Positions 26,917 to 35,133 of a stretch of 64,000 bases of DNA are shown here, piece by piece. The translations under genes were made by a program, and so were the position numbers. The stretch comes from Planifilum sp021793745 (GTDB lineage Bacteria > Bacillota > Bacilli > Thermoactinomycetales > DSM-44946). Under the pieces are notes generated by a model that made no database searches, had not been told where the DNA came from, and saw only the letters and a program-made list of their open reading frames with translations. Position 1 is the stretch's first letter. Every line of letters starts with the position of its first letter. The stretch is taken from NCBI GenBank assembly GCA_937983105.1, contig CALKAM010000031.1, forward strand, positions 89,602 through 153,601, read 5' to 3'.

Positions 26917-27705
26917 ATGATGGCCCTCCTCAAATCCGAATGGCTGAAGACGAAGCGGACGCCGCTCCGGCCCCTGGTCGCGGTTCTTCCCCTTCTCTAT
27001 GCGACGCTGATCCTCTGGTACTTCTCCCGGTGGGATATCACGCCCGAAAGGCAGCTCTCCCTGTTTATGGCCTTTTTTAAAGGGTGGACCATCCTGGTGA
27101 TCCCCGTCGGCATCGGCGTCGCGGCCGGGTACATGGGCCATCAGGAGGAGTCGGCGGGCGTTTTCCGGGGACTCCTGGGAAACCATCGGCCCCGAAGCCA
27201 TTTATACTTCGGGAAGCTGATCATCCTCCTCCTTTTGTTCACGGCGGCCACGCTGGCGGCCACATCCTCCCTGATCCTGGGATTTCAGCTGATGATGGAC
27301 GTTCTGATCGCCTGGCCCGTTTTTCTGATGGCCACCCTGATGGCTTGGGTCGGTTCCCTGCCCCTGTTGACCCTCCATTATTGGGTAGGCTATGCCTGGG
27401 GATTCGGCCCGTCGATCGGAATCGGCGGATTGGGTCTTTTAATCGCCGCCCTGATGGCGACCGGCATCGGGGACACCCTCTGGACCTATATTCCCTGGGC
27501 GTGGCCCGTCCGCCTGTCCCTGCTGGCAGGCGCCTATTTGACGTATCTCCCCGGCATGGATGTTCCGCCGGACGTTATCGCTTCGGGGACGATCCTGCGC
27601 GAAACCCTCAAGGGAGTGTGTGCAGCATCGCTCACCTTTTTCATCCTGTTGATCGGGGGAGCCAAATGGTTTCGCCGCTGGGAAGGACGGAAAGGGGAGT
27701 TTTGA
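26917..27705 (+). CDS. ABC transporter permease, LanG/MutG-like
   Basis: The 262-residue permease is a paralogue of the preceding one: SEWLKTKRTPLRPLV start, six spans and the matching GHQEESAGVFRGLLG cytosolic segment. Two adjacent ATG codons could start it. It ends 17 bases before the response regulator, whose ribosome binding site follows directly. Confidence 0.82.
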   Translation: MMALLKSEWLKTKRTPLRPLVAVLPLLYATLILWYFSRWDITPERQLSLFMAFFKGWTILVIPVGIGVAAGYMGHQEESAGVFRGLLGNHRPRSHLYFGKLIILLLLFTAATLAATSSLILGFQLMMDVLIAWPVFLMATLMAWVGSLPLLTLHYWVGYAWGFGPSIGIGGLGLLIAALMATGIGDTLWTYIPWAWPVRLSLLAGAYLTYLPGMDVPPDVIASGTILRETLKGVCAASLTFFILLIGGAKWFRRWEGRKGEF

Positions 27706-27722
27706 AGACGGGAGGAATCGAT

Positions 27723-28403
27723 GTGTCGGCAACCCTTTTGATCGTCGACGATGAACAAGACCTTCTGGATATGATTAAGGACGCCTTGGAAGACGAAGGA
27801 TACCGGGTGCTCACCGCCACCGACGGAAACGAGGTCTTTCCGCTCCTCAAGCATCAACCGGACCTGATCATCCTGGACATCATGATGCCGGGGCTGGACG
27901 GGATCGAGGTCTGCCGGGCCATCCGGGAGACGGTGGCGTGTCCCATCCTCTTTTTGTCCGCCCGGCGGGAGGTGGAAGACCGAATCGAGGGCTTAACCGC
28001 AGGGGCCGACGACTACTTGACCAAACCCTTCAGCCTGCGGGAACTGAAGGCGCGGATCGCCGCCCACCTGCGCCGGGAACAGCGCGCCGCCGTGGGTCGG
28101 GAGGTGACGACCCTCCGATTCGGACATTTGGCCATCGATCTCCAACAGCGGAAGGTGTATGTCCGAAACCGGGAAGTATCGATGACGGGCAAGGAATTTG
28201 AGATCCTTCGCTTGTTGGCCCTGCATCCGGGTCAGGTGTTTTCCAGGGAACAAATCTACGAAAAAGTCTGGGGTTTCGGGGAAGGCAGCAGCGCCACGGT
28301 GACTGAGCACATCAAAAAAATCCGGGCAAAGCTGGCCGCCGTCGATCCCGGACTAAATCCCATCACCACCGTTTGGGGGATTGGATACCGTTGGGAAAAA
28401 TGA
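27723..28403 (+). CDS. OmpR-family response regulator
   Basis: The 226-residue product has a receiver domain (ATLLIVDDEQDLLDM, phospho-acceptor Asp in LIILDIMMPGLDG near 52, Lys in DYLTKPFS near 101) and a winged-helix DNA-binding domain ending in TTVWGIGYRW. GTG at 27723 follows GGGAGGAATCGAT. It should act on the ABC promoter upstream, as SpaR/NisR or CprR do. It overlaps the kinase gene by four bases (ATGA). Confidence 0.92.
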   Translation: MSATLLIVDDEQDLLDMIKDALEDEGYRVLTATDGNEVFPLLKHQPDLIILDIMMPGLDGIEVCRAIRETVACPILFLSARREVEDRIEGLTAGADDYLTKPFSLRELKARIAAHLRREQRAAVGREVTTLRFGHLAIDLQQRKVYVRNREVSMTGKEFEILRLLALHPGQVFSREQIYEKVWGFGEGSSATVTEHIKKIRAKLAAVDPGLNPITTVWGIGYRWEK

Positions 28404-29824
28404 CCACCCCTCCGACCTTTCGCCATCAATTCATCCGCCTGGCCCTGTCCGTCATCCTGTGGAGCGCCCTGGCCTCCGCCCTGATCTGGCTCTTGCTCGC
28501 CCTGACAGCCCTGCCATTTTTTCGGCCCGCCAACTATTACGAAAAACAGGTGCCATCCATTGTCCAATTTGCGGAGGAGTCGGGTGCAAAGCTGCTCGAT
28601 TCCGACAACCGCCCCCTGTTGGAAGGGAAAATCCCGGCCGAAGGCATCGCTTACCGGGTCCTGCCCCTGCGGGGAGGGAAAGGCTACGGAACCCTCCCCC
28701 CGCCGGAAAACCCGGAGCCGGAACAATGGATTCGAAAATTGAACACGGCGGAAACTCGGGACGGACAAATTTACCGGTATGTTCCCCTGATCGACAGACA
28801 GGGTCGCCTGGTGGGGATGCTGGTGCTCAGCTACCAAATCTCTTTCCTGAAGGCCAACGACTCTCCCCTGGCGGCGGCGGTTCTCGTTCTGGCGATGGCC
28901 ACTCCCTTTATCACCCTCGGCTTCTTTACCTACTGGTTCGGCCGGCGCCTCGAAAAGCGGATCTCCCCGGCGATGGCCTCCTTGATGGAGGGGGCGACCC
29001 GGGTGGAGAGGGCGGACCTGGACTTCACCCTGGGCGAGGTGGGCGGAACCCGGGAGCTGGCCGCCCTGGGCAACGCCTTTGAAAAAATGCGCCAATCCCT
29101 CCGCACCTCCCTGGAGTCCCAGTGGCGGGCGGAACAGGGGCGGCGGGAGATGCTGGCCGCCCTGGCCCATGATCTGTTCACGCCGCTTACGATCATCCTC
29201 GGCCATGCCGAAAACCTCCTGAATCGGGAATCGCGGCGCGATGAGCACCGGTATCGTCCCGCCCGGGCCATCCACGCCAATGCCGAGCGGGCCATCCGGA
29301 TCCTGGAGGAAATGCAGGAGGCCAATCGATTGGAACGGGCCGATTTTTCCCTTTCCCCCGCCCCCCTGGACATCCGCGCCTACCTGGAAGAAAAAAGGGA
29401 AGAGTACCTTTCCCTATGCCAGCGGAAGGGCATCCGATTGCATTTCAGCCTGGAGGATCTCCGCAGCCGTCCCGGACCGATGCGGGTGGACGGACTGCGC
29501 CTGTCGCAAATCCTGGACAACGTGGTCGCCAACGCCCTTCGGTACACCCCGTCCCGGGGCGAAATTCGCTGGCGCGTGCTCCTGGATGAGGAGGGTTTGG
29601 ACATGGAGATCACCGACACGGGTCCGGGCCTTTCCGAAAAGGATCTGCGCCACCTCTTCCAACCCTTTTACCGGGGAGACCCGGCGCGGGAAACCGGCGC
29701 GGGACATACCGGACTGGGGATGTATATCGCCAAGGCCCTGGCGGAGAAACACGGCGGATGGATCGCCGCGGGCAATGCCCCCGAGGGAGGAGCGCAAATC
29801 CGCTTCCGCATCGCCGAGCTGTAA
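28400..29824 (+). CDS. Sensor histidine kinase of the SpaK/CprK-like type
   Basis: The 474-residue kinase has two membrane spans (about 15-42 and 155-180) around an extracytoplasmic domain of roughly 110 residues, a HAMP-like linker, the H-box ALAHDLFTPLTIILGHAENL (His near 256), N-box DNVVANALRYTPS, G1 DTGPGLSEKDL and G2 GAGHTGLGMYIAKAL. The neighbouring ABC genes suggest it senses a membrane-active peptide or envelope stress. No lantibiotic biosynthesis genes are nearby. Confidence 0.9.
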   Translation: MTTPPTFRHQFIRLALSVILWSALASALIWLLLALTALPFFRPANYYEKQVPSIVQFAEESGAKLLDSDNRPLLEGKIPAEGIAYRVLPLRGGKGYGTLPPPENPEPEQWIRKLNTAETRDGQIYRYVPLIDRQGRLVGMLVLSYQISFLKANDSPLAAAVLVLAMATPFITLGFFTYWFGRRLEKRISPAMASLMEGATRVERADLDFTLGEVGGTRELAALGNAFEKMRQSLRTSLESQWRAEQGRREMLAALAHDLFTPLTIILGHAENLLNRESRRDEHRYRPARAIHANAERAIRILEEMQEANRLERADFSLSPAPLDIRAYLEEKREEYLSLCQRKGIRLHFSLEDLRSRPGPMRVDGLRLSQILDNVVANALRYTPSRGEIRWRVLLDEEGLDMEITDTGPGLSEKDLRHLFQPFYRGDPARETGAGHTGLGMYIAKALAEKHGGWIAAGNAPEGGAQIRFRIAEL

Positions 29825-29836
29825 AGGTGGACCGCC

Positions 29837-29865
29837 AAAAAGCGGATGCCCGCAGGAGGGCATCC
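29837..29865 (-). terminator. Terminator between the kinase gene and the small minus-strand gene
   Basis: GGATGCCC and GGGCATCC form a perfect 8-bp stem with a 6-base loop. The T-run (GCTTTTTGG) is on the minus side, so it mainly ends the minus-strand gene at 29879, though it may also stop the kinase transcript. Confidence 0.75.
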
Positions 29866-29878
29866 CCGCAAACCCCTT

Positions 29879-30097
29879 TCACTCGTACAAGTCGTACATG
29901 TTGACCGGTATATTCCGCCTCCAACCTCGCACTTCCCCTCCGCCCTGTTCCTGGAGGATGGCCAGACCGACGAGTGGAATCTGCGCCGGATGGTTGGCCA
30001 GCTCCCCCAGCCAACGCACGGGGTCTTCGGGCGGAAATCCCCTTGATCCGGGCACCATTTCAGGGTACCCGGTCCCCCATTCGCTCCCGCAATGCAT
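29879..30097 (-). CDS. Small protein of unknown function, with a LexA-type box upstream
   Basis: The 72-residue product (MHCGSEWGTGYPEM... ending RRNIPVNMYDLYE) reads like a real soluble protein: a PEDPVRWLGELANHPAQIPL segment, an LVGLAILQEQ segment and a conserved-looking aromatic end. GAGGAG lies five bases before the ATG, and a minus-strand terminator follows. I do not recognise the family. A LexA-type box lies 62-75 bases upstream of the start, suggesting SOS control. Confidence 0.6.
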   Translation of the reverse strand: MHCGSEWGTGYPEMVPGSRGFPPEDPVRWLGELANHPAQIPLVGLAILQEQGGGEVRGWRRNIPVNMYDLYE

Positions 30098-30158
30098 CCG
30101 CTCTCCTCAAGGTCCTTTTGCGGCACTTCCCGCAGGAAGCGCCTTCCCCCCTCCGATT

Positions 30159-30172
30159 TGAACGTGTGTTCG
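30159..30172. promoter_or_regulatory. LexA/DinR-type SOS box
   Basis: GAAC-GTGT-GTTC at 30160-30171 is a perfect inverted repeat. Read on the minus strand, CGAACACACGTTCA differs from the Bacillus LexA consensus CGAACRNRYGTTYC only at the last base. It lies between the minus gene at 30097 and the plus gene at 30295, and is closer to the former. Confidence 0.55.
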
Positions 30173-30294
30173 TTTACTCATTCGACCGTTTCCGAGCGAT
30201 TCCTCCCCTTTTTGTCCAGGTGGAGCTTGCCGGGGATTGGTGTTATAGTTAGGGTCGCACCCCCATTATCACCCACGGCGGGAGGGATCAAACC

Positions 30295-30714
30295 GTGCAT
30301 GTCCGTTTCCAGACCCCTCACCAGTACGTCTTTATCCATGAAAACGTGAAACACCTGCTGCTGATCTGGTCCAAAGAGTCCAAAAAACAACTGTTTGTGG
30401 CGGAAGAAGAGGAAAGCACCCTGGTGCTCCGCTACCCGGGGGAAACCTATACCGAAACCGTCCTGGAACAGGTGGAACCCGTCTTCTTTCTCGATCTGGA
30501 GGGCGGTGTGGAAGCGATCCTGGGCGCCACCTTCTATCATCGGGGGCGTCTTATCGGCATGTATTACGACAAAAAACAGCCTTCGGGTCCCCCCTATTTC
30601 TTCGAAATCGAAGGCGGAGCCCCCTTGGAAATTCCCGACGAGGAATACCAGGAGGTCGTGCAGACCTTTGCGGAGGAGTTTCCCGAATATGTTTCGGAGG
30701 GGCCGGAAAAGTGA
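30295..30714 (+). CDS. Conserved-looking protein of unknown function
   Basis: The 139-residue acidic protein starts at GTG behind GGGAGGG. It has no signal peptide or membrane span. Segments such as HLLLIWSKESKKQLFVAEEE, EQVEPVFFLDLEGGVEAIL and a Glu-rich C-terminus suggest a small alpha/beta domain. No family is recognised. The nearest possible -10 (TATAGT about 50 bases upstream) has no good -35. A small basic protein gene follows. Confidence 0.7.
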   Translation: MHVRFQTPHQYVFIHENVKHLLLIWSKESKKQLFVAEEEESTLVLRYPGETYTETVLEQVEPVFFLDLEGGVEAILGATFYHRGRLIGMYYDKKQPSGPPYFFEIEGGAPLEIPDEEYQEVVQTFAEEFPEYVSEGPEK

Positions 30715-30795
30715 ATTTGTGAAGCGGCGGACCCGTCATATTCCGGCGATTCCGGGGGATACTGCAAAAAAAGCGCAGCTAAAGGAGAGTCCGCC

Positions 30796-30936
30796 ATGAA
30801 GAAACGAAGGGAGAAAGCAGTCCGTCCCCCCGGCAACGAAGGCCAAAGCGCCAACCGACAGCCGGAGGCCGCCCGGGACCCGAGACCCGGACGCGGCGAC
30901 AAAAAATTGGACGGCCCCAACATCCCGTCCACCTGA
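30796..30936 (+). CDS. Small basic hydrophilic protein, unknown function
   Basis: The 46-residue product (MKKRREKAVRPPGNEG... ending DGPNIPST) is rich in Arg, Lys, Pro and Gly and has no hydrophobic stretch. An AAAGGAGAG site eight bases before ATG supports translation. Composition resembles minor spore-associated peptides of Bacilli, but this is only an impression. A minus-strand terminator begins 11 bases after its stop. Confidence 0.55.
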   Translation: MKKRREKAVRPPGNEGQSANRQPEAARDPRPGRGDKKLDGPNIPST

Positions 30937-30947
30937 TCGGAAACGAC

Positions 30948-30978
30948 AAAAAAGAGGCGGATGTTTTTCATCCGCCTC
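30948..30978 (-). terminator. Rho-independent terminator after crr
   Basis: GAGGCGGATG and CATCCGCCTC form a perfect 10-bp stem with a 5-base loop, followed on the minus strand by six T residues. Confidence 0.93.
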
Positions 30979-30985
30979 GAACCGC

Positions 30986-31555
30986 TTATTGGGAAGTTAT
31001 TGCCACAATTTTCTCCTCGCCCTGCCGGGCCTCGGACTTCTTCAGCTCCACCCTTTGTCCTTCCTGTAAGTTGGTGAACAGGACCGGGGTGATGGGGGAG
31101 GGCGCCTTGTCCCGGATCACGTCCAGATCCACTTCCATCAACTTTTGACCCGGCTTGACCGCATCCCCTTCAGCGATAAAGGACTTGAAACCCTCTCCCT
31201 GCAAGTTGACGGTATCGATCCCGATGTGAATCAGAATTTCCCGCCCGCCTTTGGAGCGGATGCCGATGGCGTGTTTGGTGGGGAACACATTGACGATTTC
31301 CCCCTCAACGGGAGAGACGACGACCCCCTCCGCCGGATCGATTGCGAAACCGTCGCCCATCATCTTCTGGGAAAAAACCTGGTCCGGCACTTCGGTGATC
31401 GGGAGCAGTTTGCCGGTCATCGGAGAAACGAAGGTTTCTTCCTCTCCGGTGGAGGGTCTTTCGGGGGGCTGCGCCGATGCCGATTCCCTCGTCTCCCCTT
31501 CCACCGATCCTTTTTTGATGAGACGTTGGAGTTTGCCAAGTGCCTGTTTAAACAT
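30986..31555 (-). CDS. crr: PTS glucose-type EIIA component
   Basis: This soluble EIIA accepts phosphate from HPr and passes it to EIIB domains of the glucose/sucrose/trehalose families. The 189 residues have a polar linker (about 1-38), then FVSPMTGKLLPITEVPD, GDGFAIDPAEGVVVSPVEG and the active-site His in ILIHIGIDTVNLQG. The TreP encoded at 35235 has no EIIA domain, so this protein is a likely donor. It follows ldh by 56 bases and has a candidate promoter overlapping the end of ldh. Confidence 0.93.
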   Translation of the reverse strand: MFKQALGKLQRLIKKGSVEGETRESASAQPPERPSTGEEETFVSPMTGKLLPITEVPDQVFSQKMMGDGFAIDPAEGVVVSPVEGEIVNVFPTKHAIGIRSKGGREILIHIGIDTVNLQGEGFKSFIAEGDAVKPGQKLMEVDLDVIRDKAPSPITPVLFTNLQEGQRVELKKSEARQGEEKIVAITSQ

Positions 31556-31600
31556 CTTCCGACCCTTCCATTCCTTGTTCGTGATTTCGACTACCCATTT

Positions 31601-31629
31601 AGTATCTTCGATTAAAGGATATTTTTCAA
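31601..31629 (-). promoter_or_regulatory. Candidate crr promoter inside the end of ldh
   Basis: Minus-strand TTGAAA (31629-31624) and GATACT (31606-31601) are 17 bases apart, about 45 bases before crr. Confidence 0.45.
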
Positions 31630-32556
31630 CACCTGGGTCAGCACTTGGGCGGAATGATGCAATTTCTTCCGTTCCTCCTCGGACAAGTTCAGATCCATCA
31701 CTTCGCGAACGCCGGATCGATTCACCACCGCCGGTACCCCGATAAAGATGTCCTCCAGTCCGTACTCCCCGTTGAGCAGGGTGGAAACGGTCAGCACCGA
31801 ATTCTCATCGTTGAGAACGGCGCGGGTCAAACGGGCCAACCCCATCGCAATGGCGTAATACGTGGCTCCCTTCCGTTCGATGATATGGTAAGCCGCATCC
31901 CTCACCTGGAGAAAAATCTGATCCAATTCCTCCTGGCTGGGACCGATTCCCCGTTTCAGAAAATCCGAAATGGGACGGACACCGATGCTGGTATGGCTCC
32001 AGACGGGCAATTCCGTGTCTCCATGTTCCCCGATGATGTACGCATGCACGTTTTGCGGATTGACCCGATACGCTTGGCTGAGCTGGTATCGCAAGCGGGC
32101 CGTATCGAGGATCGTACCGGAACCGATCACGCGATGCGCCGGCAATCCGGAAAACTTCCAGGTGGCATAAGACAGGATATCCACCGGATTTGTGGCGACC
32201 AGGAACAGGCCATCGAATCCGCTCTTCATCACATCGTCGACAATGGATCGGAAAATTTTGGCATTCCGATCCGCCAGGTCGAGGCGGGTTTCCCCCGGCC
32301 TTTGATTGGCGCCGGCAGTGATCACCACCAGGTCCGCATCCCTGCAGTCGGCATAATCCCCTGCCCAGATCCGCATCGGCGCTCCGAAGGGAACCGCGTG
32401 GCCGAGATCCATCGCATCCCCTTCCGCCTTCTTCTGATTGATGTCGATGAGGACCAATTCATTGCACAAACCCTGGTTGACCAGGGCGTATGCATAACTG
32501 GACCCCACAAAGCCGGTTCCGATCACAACGATTCGGGTCGTTTTGCTCTGCTCCAT
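31612..32556 (-). CDS. ldh: L-lactate dehydrogenase
   Basis: Ldh reduces pyruvate to L-lactate with NADH. The 314-residue product has the NAD motif IVVIGTGFVGSSYAYAL, a catalytic Arg loop AGANQRPGETRLDL, VATNPVDILSYATWK, and the catalytic His in IIGEHGDTELPVWSH. Gln in the specificity loop (NQRPGE) marks it as lactate rather than malate dehydrogenase. ATG at 32556 has AAAGGAGAGG upstream; the frame extends to 32589. It sits between cellobiose-type PTS genes and crr, apparently as one sugar-fermentation unit. Confidence 0.95.
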   Translation of the reverse strand: MEQSKTTRIVVIGTGFVGSSYAYALVNQGLCNELVLIDINQKKAEGDAMDLGHAVPFGAPMRIWAGDYADCRDADLVVITAGANQRPGETRLDLADRNAKIFRSIVDDVMKSGFDGLFLVATNPVDILSYATWKFSGLPAHRVIGSGTILDTARLRYQLSQAYRVNPQNVHAYIIGEHGDTELPVWSHTSIGVRPISDFLKRGIGPSQEELDQIFLQVRDAAYHIIERKGATYYAIAMGLARLTRAVLNDENSVLTVSTLLNGEYGLEDIFIGVPAVVNRSGVREVMDLNLSEEERKKLHHSAQVLTQVLKNIL

Positions 32557-32613
32557 GTTGCTCCTCTCCTTTGCATCCATCTTTCGCACCGTATCCGAGC
32601 GTCCTTCACGGGT

Positions 32614-32946
32614 TTACGGATTTTCCAGCTTCTCCACCCGTTTTCTCAGGTCGTCAATCAGCCGATAATTTTGCACGAAGCGTTTAACCAGGTTCAATTC
32701 CGCCAGAGCGGTCATCAGATGGTCCTGGGCATGAATGGCGAGAAAACTTGGCGGATGATCCCCCGTCGACTGCACCAGATCCGTCTGCCATTTGTGCCCT
32801 TTCATCAACTCCTCTTCCGCCTGCTGGAGCAGCTCCTCCGCCTTTTCAAACTGGAACTCCTCCGCCGCATCCAACGCTTCATAGGCGATGCCGCGGGCAT
32901 TTCCTCCGTAAAGGACGAGATGATAAATGGCCTTTTCCAGATCCAT
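32614..32946 (-). CDS. celC: PTS lactose/cellobiose-type EIIA
   Basis: This small helical EIIA forms a trimer and is phosphorylated by HPr. The 110 residues match the family: LVLYGGNARGIAYEALDAAE, EEELMKGHKWQTDLVQ, and the active-site His region FLAIHAQDHLMTAL. It works with the EIIC and EIIB encoded just upstream. Exact sugar (cellobiose, chitobiose or related) cannot be told from sequence. Confidence 0.92.
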   Translation of the reverse strand: MDLEKAIYHLVLYGGNARGIAYEALDAAEEFQFEKAEELLQQAEEELMKGHKWQTDLVQSTGDHPPSFLAIHAQDHLMTALAELNLVKRFVQNYRLIDDLRKRVEKLENP

Positions 32947-32968
32947 AACGGATCACTCCTTCCTATCT

Positions 32969-34261
32969 TCAAGCCGTCTGGCCGGATTGCTCCTGTTCGA
33001 TCAGCGTTTTTTCATAACGCTTGAAGAAGGGCCAGTAAATCAGGGCGGCGATCACGGCATCCAGCACCTGTACCAAACCGGCGAGGATGGAACCGCCGGT
33101 GGCGATAAAGCCGCCGAGAAAGATCGGTACCGTAAAGGGGGGTTGAAGGATCACCGGCGGCAAGATCCCGGTGGCAAACAGGATATAGTTGATGGTCACA
33201 ATCACCGCCGGAGCCAGTACAAAGGGAATAAACAGGATCGGGTTCAACACGATGGGAAGTCCGAAAATCACCGGTTCGTTGATGTTGAAGACCGCCGGGA
33301 TCAAGGCGGTTTTCCCCACTTCCTTCAATTGGCGGGAGCGCGAGAACAACATGAAGATGACCAGACCCCAGGTCGCTCCGGAACCCCCGATATGGGCAAA
33401 CATGTGGAAAAAGGGCTCCGTCACGATGCCCTGGGCCACCTCTCCGGCGCTGACCGCATCGGCGTTTTCGGCCAGTTGCGTCATCCAGAAGGGATAGGCA
33501 ACCGAAGATACCACATTCATTCCGTGGATCCCCATCCCCCAAAGCACCATCATCAACAGAATCATGCCCAGGGCGGCGGGATAGGAGTTGGACGCCGCGA
33601 CGAGGGGGCTGAACAATTCCAGGACCGCCTGCGGGATGGTGATGCCGAAATTGGCCCAGACAATCCATTCCAGGATCCAGACGGTGGGCAGTATCAGCAT
33701 AAAAGGAACCAGTACGCGGAACGTCCGCATCACGTACGGGGGGACTCCCGCCGGCAATTCAAAGGCAAATCCCCGTTTGATCAGCAAGCGCATCGCTTCG
33801 GTGGTCAAGATGCCCAAGATGATCGCAACGAACAATCCCTGACCACCGAGATAATCCAATATCCTCCCAAAGGGAATCTTGGTGATGTCTTCTACCGGAA
33901 AGGCGGTCATCAAAAACGCCAGCATGGAAAGGATTCCCGCCATCACCGAATCCACGTCCCGGCGCTCGCCGAGGCTGTACCCGATGCCGAAGGCGACCGT
34001 GACGGCCATGATGCCGAAGGTGAGCTGAAAAGGAAACAGAATCTGCGCCTGGATCGGTTCAATCGCCTTCGCCCACGCCTGAATCGGCGCCCACTCAATC
34101 GACGTGGGCGGGTTGGCGATAATGAGAAAAATCGCGCCCGTCAGAATGACCGGCAGCGCAAAGATGACAAAGGCATCCCGAATCGATTGGAGATAAATGT
34201 TTTGGGCCAATCGTCCGAGGGGTTCCATGAGACGGTTTTCCAGCCAATTTACCATGTTCAT
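32969..34261 (-). CDS. celB: PTS lactose/cellobiose-type EIIC permease
   Basis: The 430-residue membrane component carries the sugar across the membrane. It has about ten hydrophobic spans and conserved family segments: WLENRLMEPLGRLAQN at the start, SIRDAFVIFALPVILTGAI, MNVVSSVAYPFW, GGSGATWGLVIFML and INEPVIFGLPIVLNP (the NEP motif near the sugar site). It is two bases downstream of celA and 22 upstream of celC. Confidence 0.95.
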   Translation of the reverse strand: MNMVNWLENRLMEPLGRLAQNIYLQSIRDAFVIFALPVILTGAIFLIIANPPTSIEWAPIQAWAKAIEPIQAQILFPFQLTFGIMAVTVAFGIGYSLGERRDVDSVMAGILSMLAFLMTAFPVEDITKIPFGRILDYLGGQGLFVAIILGILTTEAMRLLIKRGFAFELPAGVPPYVMRTFRVLVPFMLILPTVWILEWIVWANFGITIPQAVLELFSPLVAASNSYPAALGMILLMMVLWGMGIHGMNVVSSVAYPFWMTQLAENADAVSAGEVAQGIVTEPFFHMFAHIGGSGATWGLVIFMLFSRSRQLKEVGKTALIPAVFNINEPVIFGLPIVLNPILFIPFVLAPAVIVTINYILFATGILPPVILQPPFTVPIFLGGFIATGGSILAGLVQVLDAVIAALIYWPFFKRYEKTLIEQEQSGQTA

Positions 34262-34263
34262 GT

Positions 34264-34587
34264 TTACCGTCCCCTTTTCGTCATCGCCAACACTTGATCC
34301 AAAACCTTGTCCCCGTCCATCAAGGCGAAGGCGCGCTGATCGACGATTTCCAGCGGAATACCGTGTTCCTCGGCAACCTTGGACATTTCTTTCTTCAAGT
34401 GACGGACCTGGGGTTCCAGCAGGGCGACATTATACTGATCGGCCTTCTTTTTAAATTCGCCCGTTCCCCCCGCATCGGCTACCAATTCAACCCCCCGCTT
34501 GTCCGCCGCCTCCTTCACCTTTTTGGCCAGCTGACTGGAAGTTGCTCCCCAACTGCACAAAATGATCAATCGAATCGGTTCGGCCAT
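34264..34587 (-). CDS. celA: PTS lactose/cellobiose-type EIIB
   Basis: EIIB accepts phosphate from EIIA on a Cys and gives it to the sugar. The 107-residue product has the P-loop Cys11 in LIILCSWGATSSQLAKKV; most relatives read CSAGMSTS here, so Trp-Gly in the loop is a slight variant. It heads the celA-celB-celC run. No phospho-beta-glucosidase or LicR-like regulator is next to it. Confidence 0.92.
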   Translation of the reverse strand: MAEPIRLIILCSWGATSSQLAKKVKEAADKRGVELVADAGGTGEFKKKADQYNVALLEPQVRHLKKEMSKVAEEHGIPLEIVDQRAFALMDGDKVLDQVLAMTKRGR

Positions 34588-34621
34588 GTAGATCCCTCCT
34601 CAACACTGGGATTGGATATCG

Positions 34622-34855
34622 TCACTTCCGCCGATTCAAGATGGCACTTCTCTCGGATTCGAATCGACGAATGTGGCTGAGCAGGCGACTGCTCAACCAG
34701 GTTGCAGCGATCAGAACGAGGACAAATCCGAGACTAAACGCCAACACTCTCTGGGAAAGCGGTCCTCCCTCGATCACGGCATGCACTCCAAAGGCAATCC
34801 AGATCAGCGAGAACACAGCGGCATAACCCGCCCAATAACGGCGACTCAAGGTCAT
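34622..34855 (-). CDS. Small two-span membrane protein, unknown function
   Basis: The 77-residue product has two hydrophobic segments (about 8-28 and 36-56) joined by a short loop and a basic C-terminus (RRFESERSAILNRRK), so both ends probably face the cytosol. AGGGGGG lies just before the ATG. It is 34 bases upstream of celA and may be co-transcribed. The family is not recognised. Confidence 0.65.
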   Translation of the reverse strand: MTLSRRYWAGYAAVFSLIWIAFGVHAVIEGGPLSQRVLAFSLGFVLVLIAATWLSSRLLSHIRRFESERSAILNRRK

Positions 34856-35092
34856 CCACCCCCCTATCCCAACCCCTTTCAGTCAGAGCTTTCGCTTTCT
34901 TCATTTTCATTATACGTCCCGACCGGGGGGAAAGGGTTGAACAATTGGTGAACCATTTCACAAATAGATCGGCTCCCATCACCGCTCCCCCCGCGCCAAC
35001 CGGCTTATAATCCGTTAAAATAGCTATCCTTTTTGTCAACTGCCAAAGTCACTACCACTTTATTCTAGTGAAATATATCACATAGTGTTTTG

Positions 35093-35108
35093 TTATATCC
35101 GATATAAT
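35093..35108 (+). promoter_or_regulatory. Palindrome over a TATAAT box upstream of treP
   Basis: TTATAT-CCG-ATATAA (35093-35107) is a perfect inverted repeat, and its right arm overlaps TATAAT (35103-35108). It could be an operator for a GntR-type trehalose repressor, though it differs from the Bacillus subtilis TreR site and no treR is nearby. The rest of the 379-base gap between 34856 and 35234 shows only the promoter below. Confidence 0.4.
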
Positions 35109-35133
35109 GGACTATGGGGACACCGCTGCACAG

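Noticed and set aside
29974..30252. 92-codon plus-strand frame overlapping the small minus-strand gene
   Set aside because: It has no ribosome binding site and the minus-strand frame has a better start, terminator and composition.
32927..34297. 456-codon plus-strand frame opposite celB
   Set aside because: celB is clearly the coding strand; the opposite product is hydrophilic, biased and has no start signal.
34980..35045. TTGACA on the minus strand as a promoter for the small membrane gene and celABC
   Set aside because: The -35 is perfect but the nearest TATAAG is 24 bases away and TATTTT about 12; no usable spacing, so not listed.
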